Counted from the first letter of the stretch, positions 6,682-14,035 are shown. The stretch is DNA of 45,012 bases from Streptococcus pneumoniae (GCF_001096185.1 NZ_CRPU01000013.1:1-45012); one strand, 5' to 3'. Numbers and translations are program-made. Notes: generated by a model not told the origin, from the sequence alone.

Positions 6682-6705
6682 TTTCTGCTTATATTATAGC
6701 AGAAA
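6682..6705. promoter_or_regulatory. 24-base palindrome with leftward promoter (copy 1)
   Basis: The perfect 8-base arms TTTCTGCT and AGCAGAAA flank an 8-base spacer, TATATTAT. The spacer holds the minus-strand -10 TATAAT, preceded by TGC (extended -10). The same 24 bases occur at 7191-7214. The design is that of an operator covering the promoter of the leftward gene. Confidence 0.65.
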
Positions 6706-6733
6706 TGGAGATTAGAAATAGAAAGGAGGATGG

Positions 6734-7078
6734 ATGGAAGATAGAGAACTATTTGAGTTGCCAGAAGATTATGTAGAATCTACTGGACTTGACAAAATCA
6801 CATTTGAAGTACCTTTTGAATTGTTTACAAAGATTCTGAAAGGATACGGACATAAGTTAGCTTGGGAGGATTACCAACAAATAAAAATCCACCCAAGTAC
6901 TAGAACAAAAAAGACGGTTGGACAGTGTCAATTTTTGTTTAGTATTTGGATGAATGACCATTTGAAGCCAGCGATTAAGCCTTCAAAAGAGTTGCAGAAA
7001 GAACCTGTGCGTAAGACAAAGAGACTGAAACATCTTCGTAAGTTAGCACAAAATCTTCATCATCGCATGTGGGGCTGA
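6734..7078 (+). CDS. Early protein of unknown function
   Basis: A 114-residue protein. The ATG follows AAAGGAGG. The first 85 residues look like a folded domain (FELPEDYVESTGLDKITFEVPFELFTKILK, then WEDYQQIKIHPSTRTKKTVGQ). The last 35 are strongly basic and are read from DNA that also encodes the leftward gene 6975-7178. The C-terminus may therefore be an extension created when that antisense gene arrived. No family is recognised. Confidence 0.6.
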   Translation: MEDRELFELPEDYVESTGLDKITFEVPFELFTKILKGYGHKLAWEDYQQIKIHPSTRTKKTVGQCQFLFSIWMNDHLKPAIKPSKELQKEPVRKTKRLKHLRKLAQNLHHRMWG

Positions 7079-7178
7079 AATCGCCAATGTATGCACCTTG
7101 CTCAGTTTTGCAGATTAGAAGAGTGTCATCTTCGTTTGTAACTGCATTAAGGTAAGGTGCTAAATCAGATTTAGTCAT
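6975..7178 (-). CDS. Leftward small acidic protein
   Basis: A 67-residue protein with AAAGGAGG before the ATG and the palindromic extended -10 promoter at 7191-7214. It is acidic, with beta-strand-like alternation (DDTLLICKTEQGAYIGDFS). It converges with gene 6734-7078, overlapping it by 104 bases, the largest such overlap here. No family is recognised. It shares its control region with gene 6430-6669, so the two are probably co-regulated. Confidence 0.6.
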   Translation of the reverse strand: MTKSDLAPYLNAVTNEDDTLLICKTEQGAYIGDFSPTCDDEDFVLTYEDVSVSLSYAQVLSATLLKA

Positions 7179-7190
7179 AAGTTATCCTCC

Positions 7191-7214
7191 TTTCTGCTTA
7201 TATTATAGCAGAAA
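7191..7214. promoter_or_regulatory. 24-base palindrome with leftward promoter (copy 2)
   Basis: Identical to 6682-6705: 8-base arms around TATATTAT with the leftward -10 inside. Similarity between the copies extends about 75 bases, from the leftward start codon through the ribosome-binding site of the following rightward gene. Confidence 0.65.
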
Positions 7215-7242
7215 TAGAGGTTAGAAATAGAAAGGAGGACGG

Positions 7243-7497
7243 ATGGAAGAACCAGACAAGTACCTTGAAATCTCTGGCAATATTGCTGGACGTATTGAAC
7301 TGGAAACAGAAAAAGACCTACTTGTCCGTAGAGCGATGGTCATTGATGGACACATCGGTTTATGCGAACAAGCGGTCTACGTTGATAAGAAAGTGCTAGA
7401 TAGCTACTGGGTCAAGATAGTAGAGTTATCTGCTATTCCTGAAACCATCAACAGCGTTGACAGCACTGATTTGGTTAGGAAATGGTTGAACATGTAG
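7243..7497 (+). CDS. Early protein of unknown function
   Basis: An 84-residue protein starting MEEPDKYLEISG after AAAGGAGGACGG. It looks like a mixed alpha/beta domain with a central Arg/Lys-rich strand (KDLLVRRAMVIDGHIGL). The ribosome-binding and start region is nearly identical to those at 6312 and 6734. No function can be given. Confidence 0.6.
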   Translation: MEEPDKYLEISGNIAGRIELETEKDLLVRRAMVIDGHIGLCEQAVYVDKKVLDSYWVKIVELSAIPETINSVDSTDLVRKWLNM

Positions 7498-7516
7498 GAA
7501 ATAGAGGAGAAGGAAG

Positions 7517-7609
7517 ATGAACGAACTAGGACTAATCATAGTAACAATCGTAAATGTAGTTTGTGCTGTAATAAATCTATTTTGCTTTATTAAAGACAGG
7601 ATGGAATGA
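7517..7609 (+). CDS. Tiny membrane protein
   Basis: A 30-residue ORF after GGAGAAGGAAG. It is almost wholly one membrane helix (LGLIIVTIVNVVCAVINLFCFI) with a short charged tail, KDRME. Its last 33 bases are antisense to the end of the leftward gene 7577-8053. Unknown role. Confidence 0.5.
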   Translation: MNELGLIIVTIVNVVCAVINLFCFIKDRME

Positions 7610-8053
7610 TTTGTGTTTGAAAATGAAACGAATTCTCTTGCTAGTCTTGACCTTGATTTTACACGGTAAACTATCCAAGTAATAAGAATAAGTAATACTG
7701 CTATGGGGGAAAATAATTTCATCAACTTCGAAGGGATAGGAATGTAAATCATCTTTTCTCAAAATATACTTTTGAAGAGGGAGGCTTTCGTATGGATCAA
7801 AGTTATTATCTTTTATTTCCTTTCCGTCACTATCGAATAATTGAATACTTTTGATTGTGTATGTGCTGTTACTTGGGTTAACAATATCAAAAGAATATTT
7901 GTAAGGAGCTTCATCTGCCACTTTCATTGCATAGGCATCTGTTATCAATAATCGAGCTCTATTTATAAAAATTGAGTAAAACAGACCTGTGACACCCGTT
8001 ATAGCACCAATCCATGCAGCAGAAATATTCAAAATATCAATCAAACTAAACAT
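7577..8053 (-). CDS. Leftward membrane-anchored protein
   Basis: A 158-residue protein with GAGGT upstream of the ATG. The N-terminus holds one membrane segment (about 8-30, LNISAAWIGAITGVTGLFYSIF), followed by a beta-rich domain (YSFDIVNPSNSTYTIKSIQLF) of immunoglobulin-like appearance. It has its own extended -10 promoter, so it is probably made in the lysogen. A membrane-anchored moron in this position could act in superinfection exclusion, but nothing in the sequence proves that. Confidence 0.6.
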   Translation of the reverse strand: MFSLIDILNISAAWIGAITGVTGLFYSIFINRARLLITDAYAMKVADEAPYKYSFDIVNPSNSTYTIKSIQLFDSDGKEIKDNNFDPYESLPLQKYILRKDDLHSYPFEVDEIIFPHSSITYSYYLDSLPCKIKVKTSKRIRFIFKHKSFHPVFNKAK

Positions 8054-8077
8054 AAGAATTACCTCGTTTTTGATTTC

Positions 8078-8083
8078 ATTATA
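8078..8083 (-). promoter_or_regulatory. Extended -10 promoter of leftward gene 7577-8053
   Basis: The minus strand reads TGATATAAT, an extended -10 with a perfect hexamer about 25 bases before the start codon. Confidence 0.55.
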
Positions 8084-8105
8084 TCACAAACAGAAAGGAG
8101 TAGAG

Positions 8106-8267
8106 ATGAGACCAATAGGATATCGGCTTAATGTTGAAGTTTCTGGTATTGAAGAATTCAAGGAAGCTTGTAAAGAAGTATTAAAAAAAGCCGAAGAATT
8201 GCAAGAAGCAATCGATCGACTTAGTATTATTGAAGTTGAATTAAAAGCCAAGCTTGTCAATGATTAG
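8106..8267 (+). CDS. Small helical early protein
   Basis: A 53-residue protein after AAAGGAGTAGAG. A short strand (IGYRLNVEVSG) leads into a long amphipathic helix (EEFKEACKEVLKKAEELQEAIDRL), suggesting a dimeric coiled coil. No family is recognised. It resumes the rightward series after the leftward membrane protein. Confidence 0.6.
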   Translation: MRPIGYRLNVEVSGIEEFKEACKEVLKKAEELQEAIDRLSIIEVELKAKLVND

Positions 8268-8359
8268 ACTTTCTGTCTAAGGCAAAACAAAAGAGCACCT
8301 AACAGAAGTCAGGCGCTAATCAAAATAACTAACTGAATTATAACACGAAAGGAGCAAAA

Positions 8360-8632
8360 ATGGAAGCAGTTGAAATTGTAAGAATTAAAGATGTGATTAT
8401 TGAAAAAGTCTCTGCTAATGATGAGGAATTAGAACACATCTTTGGATGCTCAAAGCGACAAGCGGGAGACATGAGACGCGAGATGAAAAAGCTACCTAGC
8501 CAACAGAAACATCTTAGGAATGATGGCCAACTTGTCACGATTAAAGGTTTTGATGCTTATCTGCAATACAGAGGAACTCGAACTTGGAAGAAAGAAATGG
8601 CGAAAAGCAAGAAAATGAGGTCAGTTGGATGA
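8360..8632 (+). CDS. Phage HTH protein, possible excisionase-like
   Basis: A 90-residue basic protein with AAAGGAG upstream. The segment LEHIFGCSKRQAGDMRREMKKLP (about 24-46) resembles the helix-turn-helix of small phage DNA-binding proteins. The C-terminus is strongly basic (TRTWKKEMAKSKKMR). No other excisionase candidate is evident, so it could serve that role; this is inference. Its stop overlaps the next tiny ORF. Confidence 0.55.
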   Translation: MEAVEIVRIKDVIIEKVSANDEELEHIFGCSKRQAGDMRREMKKLPSQQKHLRNDGQLVTIKGFDAYLQYRGTRTWKKEMAKSKKMRSVG

Positions 8633-8688
8633 ACTTTTTAACAAAAATAAAAAACTGGTTGGAAAAAGAGAAAAAATTAAAGATTTAG
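8629..8688 (+). CDS. Tiny basic peptide ORF
   Basis: A 19-residue ORF (MNFLTKIKNWLEKEKKLKI) whose ATG overlaps the preceding TGA as ATGA, favouring translational coupling. It is an amphipathic basic helix. It is too short to assign. Confidence 0.35.
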   Translation: MNFLTKIKNWLEKEKKLKI

Positions 8689-8701
8689 AGGAGAGAGAAC
8701 A

Positions 8702-9028
8702 ATGAACGAACCGTTAATAGTTAGCCAGCTTTTAGGAAATGGCGCAGTGATTTTAGGGTTTATCAGCGCAGGTATTTTAGCTCATCAGTTAGAAAAGCAA
8801 AAAGAGGAAGAAAGACGAGAAGAGCAAGAATTTGCGTCTATGATTATTCAAGGATACAACCATGCATACGAACGTGGTAGAGAGGCAGAACGCCAACAAA
8901 TCCGCAAGAATATCCGTCGTCCATTTCCTGGATTTACCTATGACAACGAACCGCCTGTAGGTTTGCGCCCGGAACCTCTGGCATTACCAGAGCCAAAGAG
9001 AGTACGATATGCAAATCGTATGGGATAG
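8702..9028 (+). CDS. Membrane-anchored coiled-coil protein
   Basis: A 108-residue protein with GAGGAGAG before the ATG. Residues about 8-26 form a membrane helix (SQLLGNGAVILGFISAGIL). A highly charged helix (HQLEKQKEEERREEQEF) and a Pro-rich C-terminus follow. Similar small proteins are common in streptococcal phage early regions; no function is established. Confidence 0.65.
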   Translation: MNEPLIVSQLLGNGAVILGFISAGILAHQLEKQKEEERREEQEFASMIIQGYNHAYERGREAERQQIRKNIRRPFPGFTYDNEPPVGLRPEPLALPEPKRVRYANRMG

Positions 9029-9200
9029 ACAAGCGTGGGATTTATCCACTTGCAAGCGTAGAGAGAAAATGCGTGACCTTGAAATGATGGCGCATATGCA
9101 ACATGAAATCGATGATCTCAAGAAACAATTGCAACAGGAACAATCTTTGAGAAAGAGATTAGAAGCAGAGAATTTCCAACTGAAACTACGGAGGAAATAA
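9009..9200 (+). CDS. Small coiled-coil protein
   Basis: A 63-residue ORF overlapping the previous gene by 20 bases. An in-frame ATG at 9069 with GAGAGA upstream is an equally good start and would give the compact 43-residue helix MRDLEMMAHMQHEIDDLKKQ and onward. Heptads of Leu/Met with Glu/Lys indicate a coiled coil. Function unknown. Confidence 0.55.
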   Translation: MQIVWDRQAWDLSTCKRREKMRDLEMMAHMQHEIDDLKKQLQQEQSLRKRLEAENFQLKLRRK

Positions 9201-9334
9201 TGTACTTATGGAAGTGTACGTGCGCTGATTGTGGACGTGAGTTTGATTGGTACGATAACTATCCACCTCTTGAATGTGTGAAATGTGAGAGCGTGGAAAT
9301 AAAAAATGAATTTAAAGGAAGGGCGTATGATTAA
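9200..9334 (+). CDS. Zinc-ribbon mini-protein
   Basis: A 44-residue ORF with GGAGGAAATA upstream. Two cysteine pairs, CTCADC near the start and CVKC in the middle, form a rubredoxin-like zinc knuckle. Its stop directly abuts the next start codon, so it is in the same operon. Such mini zinc ribbons are common in phages and probably bind nucleic acid or protein. Confidence 0.65.
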   Translation: MYLWKCTCADCGREFDWYDNYPPLECVKCESVEIKNEFKGRAYD

Positions 9335-9676
9335 ATGACTCAAGCGGAACGAATTAGGGAATATTATAGAGATCACCCTGCTGCCTCATGTGATGAAGTG
9401 GCTGAGGTTGTCGGTACAACAAATAGTAATGTGAGGGCGAATTTGGCTAAAGACATCAAGGCAGGCAGATGCGTTCGCTTGGAAGATAAGTCATACGACT
9501 ACTCGCCTTACTATAACCATACACAAGCGCTCACTGAGTTGGTTGATTGGAAGAATGATACTAGACGTGAGTGGGTGGAAATGCTGACAAGAGCAGCAGA
9601 GAAAGAAACTGATAGCAACGTTATGCGTTTGCTAATCAAAGAAGCAAATAAATTGATGAAAGAGGTGACGAAGTAA
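9335..9676 (+). CDS. Winged-HTH-like early protein
   Basis: A 113-residue protein. The N-terminal segment QAERIREYYRDHPAASCDEV with VVGTTNSNVRANLAK looks like a winged helix-turn-helix, and the C-terminal part is a charged helical region. Its last base is shared with the next start codon (TAATG). It probably regulates or assists the following replication and recombination genes. The family is not firmly identified. Confidence 0.6.
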   Translation: MTQAERIREYYRDHPAASCDEVAEVVGTTNSNVRANLAKDIKAGRCVRLEDKSYDYSPYYNHTQALTELVDWKNDTRREWVEMLTRAAEKETDSNVMRLLIKEANKLMKEVTK

Positions 9677-10158
9677 TGGCCAGTTTATACGAACTAACAG
9701 GTCAGTTCCTGACAATTTATCAAATGGATATTGATGACGAAACAAAAACGGACACGCTTGAGGCTATCGATTGGCAAGAACAATTCGAACAGAAAGCAGA
9801 AGGATATGCCCATGTTATCAAGAATTTAGAAGCCGACGTGGCCATGTACAAGGCTGAGGAAGAGAGCTTCAAAGCGAAGAAACAGGCGGCACAGAAAAAA
9901 CTGGATTATGTCAAGGATAACATTATGACAGCTATGAATGTCACAGGTCAGACAGAAGTTAGAAGTGGTGCGCTAATTATAAAAATTGCTAAGAATCCAG
10001 AATCAGTCAAGGTCAACGAAGACGATCTTCCGAAAAAATATTTTACAAAAAAAGTGACGCTTGCGCCGGACAAAAAAACACTCAAAGAGTTGCTTAAATC
10101 TGGCAAGAAAGTCAAAGGAGCCGAACTCATTCGGACAGAAAAGTTGGTGATCAAATGA
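9676..10158 (+). CDS. Siphovirus Gp157-like protein
   Basis: A 160-residue protein matching the Gp157 family: a helical N-terminus (ELTGQFLTIYQM), a central coiled coil (EADVAMYKAEEESFKAKKQA) and the conserved C-terminus (KNPESVKVNEDDLPKKYF). The family occurs beside phage recombination genes; in Streptococcus thermophilus a Gp157-type gene has been linked to phage resistance. It overlaps the next gene by four bases (ATGA). Confidence 0.85.
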   Translation: MASLYELTGQFLTIYQMDIDDETKTDTLEAIDWQEQFEQKAEGYAHVIKNLEADVAMYKAEEESFKAKKQAAQKKLDYVKDNIMTAMNVTGQTEVRSGALIIKIAKNPESVKVNEDDLPKKYFTKKVTLAPDKKTLKELLKSGKKVKGAELIRTEKLVIK

Positions 10159-10619
10159 GGATTTTAGCTATTGACCCAGCTAGCAATAAAATTGAAACCA
10201 GCACAACAGGAGTTGTCTTGTTGGATAATGCAAAGTTGGTTGACTATTGGGTAGTACCTTATGGCGCTCAAAACTTTAAAAACTGGTTCAAAGAGATTGG
10301 GCGCGGTCTTGAGTTCGACATAGTGGTCGTTGAAAAATTTGAGGTTAGAGACAATGATTATTCCAGGGACAACTCAGTAGTGGAGACCATTGCAGCCATC
10401 GAATTATGTTATCCGGACTTAGTTCTGCAACGTAACGCAGGTTATCAGACGGATATACCAAATGACTTGCTGAAATCTCTTGGGTTATGGTCCTTTGAAA
10501 AAAGCCACCACAACGATGTGAGGGCAGCTGCAAGGCTTGGGCTATTTTATGCCCAACGGAATGACATCGAGGAGGTGATTGTAGACATTGGCAATCGAAT
10601 TACGCAAATGGCAAGCTGA
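10155..10619 (+). CDS. RuvC-like Holliday junction resolvase
   Basis: A 154-residue protein with an RNase H-like fold. Its acidic residues are D7 in LAIDPASN, the Glu of VVVEKFEV, and the C-terminal D of HHNDVRAAARLGLFY. It cuts branched DNA left by recombination or replication before packaging. It is embedded between Gp157 and the helicase, overlapping both, so the three are coexpressed. Confidence 0.8.
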   Translation: MRILAIDPASNKIETSTTGVVLLDNAKLVDYWVVPYGAQNFKNWFKEIGRGLEFDIVVVEKFEVRDNDYSRDNSVVETIAAIELCYPDLVLQRNAGYQTDIPNDLLKSLGLWSFEKSHHNDVRAAARLGLFYAQRNDIEEVIVDIGNRITQMAS

Positions 10620-11763
10620 AGCAGTTAAACGAAGCGACCGTAATTGCCCTGGGATTTTCCTTGAGGCGTATGGGGGGCGTGGTAAGACCATCTGTGCTTT
10701 TGAAATAGCAAAGCACAAGTCAGCAAAAAAGGTCCTGGTTATCAATAATCGACTAGCTATCCTGAACGGATGGAATAGCACTTATCAAAATCTAGGATAC
10801 AACACTGATTTTGAATTAGAAACCATGACGGACCGCAAATTGCAGAACAGACTTGCAAGTGGTGAGTCTATTGAGTGCGATGTGTTCATTATTGACGAGT
10901 GGCAGAACATGTCTAGTGATGCCAACGTGAAGGGTTATCTCAAAGTCAAACGTGTCTATACAGTTGGACTATCAGCAACGCCTATCAGGAAGAAGGGACA
11001 AAACTTCTACCCGCTTGAAAAAACATTTTTTGGAATGGCTGATCCTAATCAAAAGGAAAACTGGCAACTAGCCCACGGGAAGATGAAATATTCCAAGTTC
11101 AGCTATTCTAAGCAAGAATGGGATGACTTCCGAGATTATGAAAACTACGTAAGTAATCTGCCCAACTTCTTCCGCTGGGAGGAAGTAGAAGCTATTGAGG
11201 AAGCTGAAGAAAACAACGGATTTGAAGTTGTCTTTGAACCTATCTGGTGTCTAACAGCTAATCCGGAGGAATTAGATCAATTTAGAAAATTGAACATCGT
11301 TGGTAAGAATGGTAAATATGCCATGGCAAAACAAACATTTGGTCGAAAGACTTTTGAACGATATCTTACTCAGACAGGTTTTGAGATTGACTTTCCAAAG
11401 TTGAAAGCAGTTAATGCAGATACTCCAATGCTACTTCAATTGGATCTTCTGCTGACCAGTAAGACAGATATGTTGATAGTTAGCAAATCCAAGCAGATTG
11501 TAGAGGTCATTCGAGAACGTCATCCAGAAATTGGTATTTGGACTGGAGATAAGAAGGACTCCCTCGAACAGACAAATGTGGTTGCTACAAGCCAGGTGTT
11601 GGGTGTAGGGGTTGATGGCCTTCAGCATAAATTTAAAACTATTGTGGTCTTAGACCCCGTTAATCCATCTGATGGAGATTATGACGATTATCGCCAACTT
11701 TTATGGCGAGTAACAGGCAGCCGTCAACAACATGACGTGCGTGTCATTGAATTTTATTTCTAA
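10588..11763 (+). CDS. DEAD/SNF2-type helicase
   Basis: A 391-residue SF2 helicase. The start is TTG at 10588, with GGAGGTG upstream and an in-frame stop just before it. The motifs are Walker A GGRGKT (29-34), Walker B DEWQ (103-106), motif III SAT (129-131) and a C-terminal helicase lobe (GVGVDGLQHKFKTIVVLDPV, then RQLLWRVTGSRQQHDVRV with the arginine finger). It unwinds DNA in phage replication or recombination. It overlaps the resolvase gene by 32 bases. Confidence 0.9.
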   Translation: MAIELRKWQAEAVKRSDRNCPGIFLEAYGGRGKTICAFEIAKHKSAKKVLVINNRLAILNGWNSTYQNLGYNTDFELETMTDRKLQNRLASGESIECDVFIIDEWQNMSSDANVKGYLKVKRVYTVGLSATPIRKKGQNFYPLEKTFFGMADPNQKENWQLAHGKMKYSKFSYSKQEWDDFRDYENYVSNLPNFFRWEEVEAIEEAEENNGFEVVFEPIWCLTANPEELDQFRKLNIVGKNGKYAMAKQTFGRKTFERYLTQTGFEIDFPKLKAVNADTPMLLQLDLLLTSKTDMLIVSKSKQIVEVIRERHPEIGIWTGDKKDSLEQTNVVATSQVLGVGVDGLQHKFKTIVVLDPVNPSDGDYDDYRQLLWRVTGSRQQHDVRVIEFYF

Positions 11764-11774
11764 GGAGAATCAAA

Positions 11775-12089
11775 ATGAAACTTTCAAGTGATTATATTGT
11801 AATGCGTAACAAAGAAAACGGACAGTTTTTAAATGAACTCAAGAACAATCGTTCTTCATTAGCTACAAAGGCCGTTTTTGTGGACAATATTCAAAGTGCT
11901 CTTACAATGCCATACAATTCTTATCTCGAACAAAAAACAGCTCTAAAAGCATTGGCTAAGGTACACGGAATGGAGATTATTCGGGTTAAGGCTACATTTG
12001 AACTTACTTATCCAAATGGTGGAGAAGTTCAAAAAATCGAGTGTGAGAATAAAAATATTGGTTTGTTTGACCTATTGAGAAGTTTATAA
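11775..12089 (+). CDS. Conserved-looking replication-region protein
   Basis: A 104-residue protein with AAGGAGA upstream. It is alpha/beta, mildly basic, and begins MKLSSDYIVMRNKENG. It lies between the helicase and the ERF recombinase. Such a place suggests an accessory recombination role, but no motif supports a specific activity. Confidence 0.6.
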   Translation: MKLSSDYIVMRNKENGQFLNELKNNRSSLATKAVFVDNIQSALTMPYNSYLEQKTALKALAKVHGMEIIRVKATFELTYPNGGEVQKIECENKNIGLFDLLRSL

Positions 12090-12100
12090 AAGGGGGATTT

Positions 12101-12811
12101 ATGGTAACAAAACAACAATCCTCAATCTTTGTCACTTTACAGAGCATCCAGCAGAGTTTGGTTGCTCCGAAAGGACAGTATAACAGTTTTGGGAAGTATA
12201 GCTATCGGAGCGCTGAGGACATCTTAGAAGCGCTGAAGCCAATCTTGCAGGAACATGATGCGGTGTTGATTTTGCAAGATGGAATTGTGCAAATTGGCGA
12301 CAGGTACTATGTTGAAGCAACTGCGACTCTTTATGCAGTTGGTGAAACCATTGGGACTACAGCATATGCTAGGGAAGATGATAGCAAAAAAGGGATGGAT
12401 GGTAGTCAGGTTACAGGGGCGGCTTCAAGTTATGCACGTAAATACGCGCTAAACGGACTCTTTATGATTGATGACAATAATGATCCTGATACGGATGAAT
12501 ATCATAATCAGAATAACCAAACAGGCCGTACATCGCAAAAACCAGCTCAAAAAACAAATAGCCAGCAAGAGCAACCGGGCAAAGCTCCAGCTAAAAGTAA
12601 CGGATCCAAAACCATTACAGGAGCACAGGCTAAAACCATTCGGACAGAACTCAAAAATATGGCAGAAGCTACAGGGAGTCCTGCTGCAACAATTGGAAAA
12701 TGGTTCATCGATAAAATGGGTGTTGATAAACCTGAAAGCATTCCAGCTGATCGATTGAAGGAAGCTCAGAAGATTATCGCAGATGCGAAGAAAGCAAGAG
12801 GTATTGAGTAA
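12101..12811 (+). CDS. erf: ERF-family single-strand annealing protein
   Basis: A 236-residue recombinase of the ERF superfamily. The family signature is visible at about 20-125: GQYNSFGKYSYRSAEDI, then YARKYALNGLFMIDDNND. A low-complexity Gln/Lys/Pro linker follows (about 130-165), then a C-terminal helical domain. It anneals single strands during recombination and genome circularisation. It shares its last base with the next gene and is followed by SSB, its usual partner. Confidence 0.9.
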   Translation: MVTKQQSSIFVTLQSIQQSLVAPKGQYNSFGKYSYRSAEDILEALKPILQEHDAVLILQDGIVQIGDRYYVEATATLYAVGETIGTTAYAREDDSKKGMDGSQVTGAASSYARKYALNGLFMIDDNNDPDTDEYHNQNNQTGRTSQKPAQKTNSQQEQPGKAPAKSNGSKTITGAQAKTIRTELKNMAEATGSPAATIGKWFIDKMGVDKPESIPADRLKEAQKIIADAKKARGIE

Positions 12812-13002
12812 TGGAAAAGAAGTATGTCGAACTTAATGGCGAGGAATCTTTGATTGGCACACAGTTGCTTATCGGAAAACAGGTATTAACTGCCTTGTTT
12901 GATATTATTACAGATAATAATAAGCAAGGTGTCGTTTTACCAATCTCTATCAATGAACATAACTTTAGCCTTGCTATTGAAAGGACGGAATCAAATGATT
13001 AA
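12811..13002 (+). CDS. Small protein between ERF and SSB
   Basis: A 63-residue ORF starting at the last base of the ERF stop (TAATG) and overlapping SSB by eight bases. It is an alpha/beta acidic protein ([21 protein letters not shown]). It is translationally coupled to both neighbours. No family is recognised. Confidence 0.6.
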   Translation: MEKKYVELNGEESLIGTQLLIGKQVLTALFDIITDNNKQGVVLPISINEHNFSLAIERTESND

Positions 13003-13387
13003 TAATGTTGTACTTGTGGGGCGCATGACCCGTGACGCTGAGTTGCGTTATACCCCATCAAATGTAGCAGTTGCGACTTTTACTCTTGCAGTAAACCGTA
13101 CATTTAAGAGTCAAAATGGCGAACGCGAAGCTGACTTTATCAACTGCGTTATGTGGCGCCAACAGGCTGAAAATCTTGCAAACTGGGCTAAAAAAGGCTC
13201 TCTTATCGGGGTGACAGGCCGTATTCAGACTCGTAATTATGAAAATAATGACGGTCAACGTGTGTATGTAACAGAAGTCGTGGCTGAGAATTTCCAAATG
13301 TTGGAAAGCCGTAATCAACAAAGTTCGAATGATGCATTCGGGAATGACAACCCGATGGATATTGATGATTCAGACTTACCATTTTGA
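12995..13387 (+). CDS. ssb: Single-strand DNA-binding protein
   Basis: A 130-residue SSB. The start is the ATG at 12995, with AAGGACGG upstream. An OB fold ([20 protein letters not shown] to about residue 105) includes the typical [17 protein letters not shown]. The tail ends in the acidic tip DIDDSDLPF that recruits partner proteins. It protects single strands for the phage replisome and the ERF protein. Confidence 0.95.
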   Translation: MINNVVLVGRMTRDAELRYTPSNVAVATFTLAVNRTFKSQNGEREADFINCVMWRQQAENLANWAKKGSLIGVTGRIQTRNYENNDGQRVYVTEVVAENFQMLESRNQQSSNDAFGNDNPMDIDDSDLPF

Positions 13388-13430
13388 TAACTAAAAAAAT
13401 GTTTGTTCTTTGAAAACTTAATAAAAACAC

Positions 13431-13472
13431 TTGACAAATTGCCCGTACAGTTATATAATTTATTGTACGGGC
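13431..13472 (+). promoter_or_regulatory. Promoter and operator of RHH cassette 1
   Basis: TTGACA (13431-13436), 17 bases, then TATAAT (13454-13459). The inverted 9-mers GCCCGTACA (13441-13449) and TGTACGGGC (13464-13472) bracket the -10. This is an autoregulatory operator for the ribbon-helix-helix gene that follows. Confidence 0.85.
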
Positions 13473-13489
13473 AGGAAAGGAGTGATTGA

Positions 13490-13666
13490 ATGAGCCCACG
13501 AACAGGAAGGCCTAAAAGTTCCAATCCTAAAAACGTTCGTCTTGAAATTAGATTAACTAAATCTGAAGCAGAAGAGTTACAGGCGTTAGCTGATAAACTC
13601 AACACTAACAAGACAGATGTTATTATTAGAGGTATAAAACTTTTACAGTCTGAACATAAAAAATAG
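13490..13666 (+). CDS. Ribbon-helix-helix regulator, cassette 1
   Basis: A 58-residue Arc/CopG-type repressor with AAAGGAG upstream. A basic N-terminal arm (SPRTGRPKSSNPK) precedes the DNA-contacting beta strand NVRLEIRL and two helices (SEAEELQALADKLN, KTDVIIRGIKLLQS). Its own promoter carries a palindromic operator. It opens a cassette of RHH gene, structured RNA and helical protein that occurs three times in this phage. It is likely a dedicated repressor of its own transcript. Confidence 0.85.
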   Translation: MSPRTGRPKSSNPKNVRLEIRLTKSEAEELQALADKLNTNKTDVIIRGIKLLQSEHKK

Positions 13667-13753
13667 GATAAAGCCCCTGTCGCCAAACATCAGCTTTACC
13701 CTATCGCTGCAGAAAGTGTTTCCGCATGAAATATTATATCATGCGAGACACTT
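13663..13753 (+). ncRNA. Two-hairpin leader RNA, cassette 1
   Basis: P1 pairs ATAGG/CCTAT and TAAAGC/GCTTTA around a loop containing TCGCCAAA. P2 pairs AAGTGTTTC/GAGACACTT and GCATGA/TCATGC around the loop AATATTATA. The same architecture with compensatory changes occurs at 25080 and 25452. The 3' arm of P2 can also pair with the ribosome-binding site of the next gene (13769-13778). It overlaps the RHH stop codon. It may be a relative of the phage C4 antisense RNA. Confidence 0.7.
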
Positions 13754-13785
13754 CTTTTCAACATATACAAAGGAGTGTTTTTATT

Positions 13786-14034
13786 ATGTCTCAAAGCGAA
13801 ATTATTAATAGTTATGAAGAATTAGTTGTTTATACAGCGGAAATTAGAGAAAGCCTTGATATTTTACATGAATGGCTGTCGACAGAACCTAAATTTGATG
13901 ATTATTGGTCATATCACGACTTAATTTTTGCTCATAGTCAACATTTTGCACTGCTCAACCTTATTAGATTCAGAATGGATAATTTGGTTATGGAGCACAG
14001 AGAAATTATTGAGAATGTATATCGAGGGAAGTAA
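13786..14034 (+). CDS. Small helical protein controlled by cassette 1
   Basis: An 82-residue, mainly helical acidic protein starting at the ATG preceded by AAAGGAGTG. It resembles, in length and pattern, the 91-residue product at 25577: an EIR/DIR helix near residue 20, then F.LL and a final ..EII. The two are probably paralogous payloads of the RHH-RNA cassettes. It ends one base before the HNH gene. Function unknown; a C4/icd-like role is conceivable. Confidence 0.65.
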   Translation: MSQSEIINSYEELVVYTAEIRESLDILHEWLSTEPKFDDYWSYHDLIFAHSQHFALLNLIRFRMDNLVMEHREIIENVYRGK

Positions 14035-14035
14035 T

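Noticed and set aside
13726-13785. In-frame upstream start (MKYYIM...) for gene 13786, also seen at 25517
   Set aside because: That ATG lies inside the conserved P2 hairpin without a ribosome-binding site, and the similarity of the two extensions follows from RNA conservation. The ATG after AAAGGAGTG is the better start.
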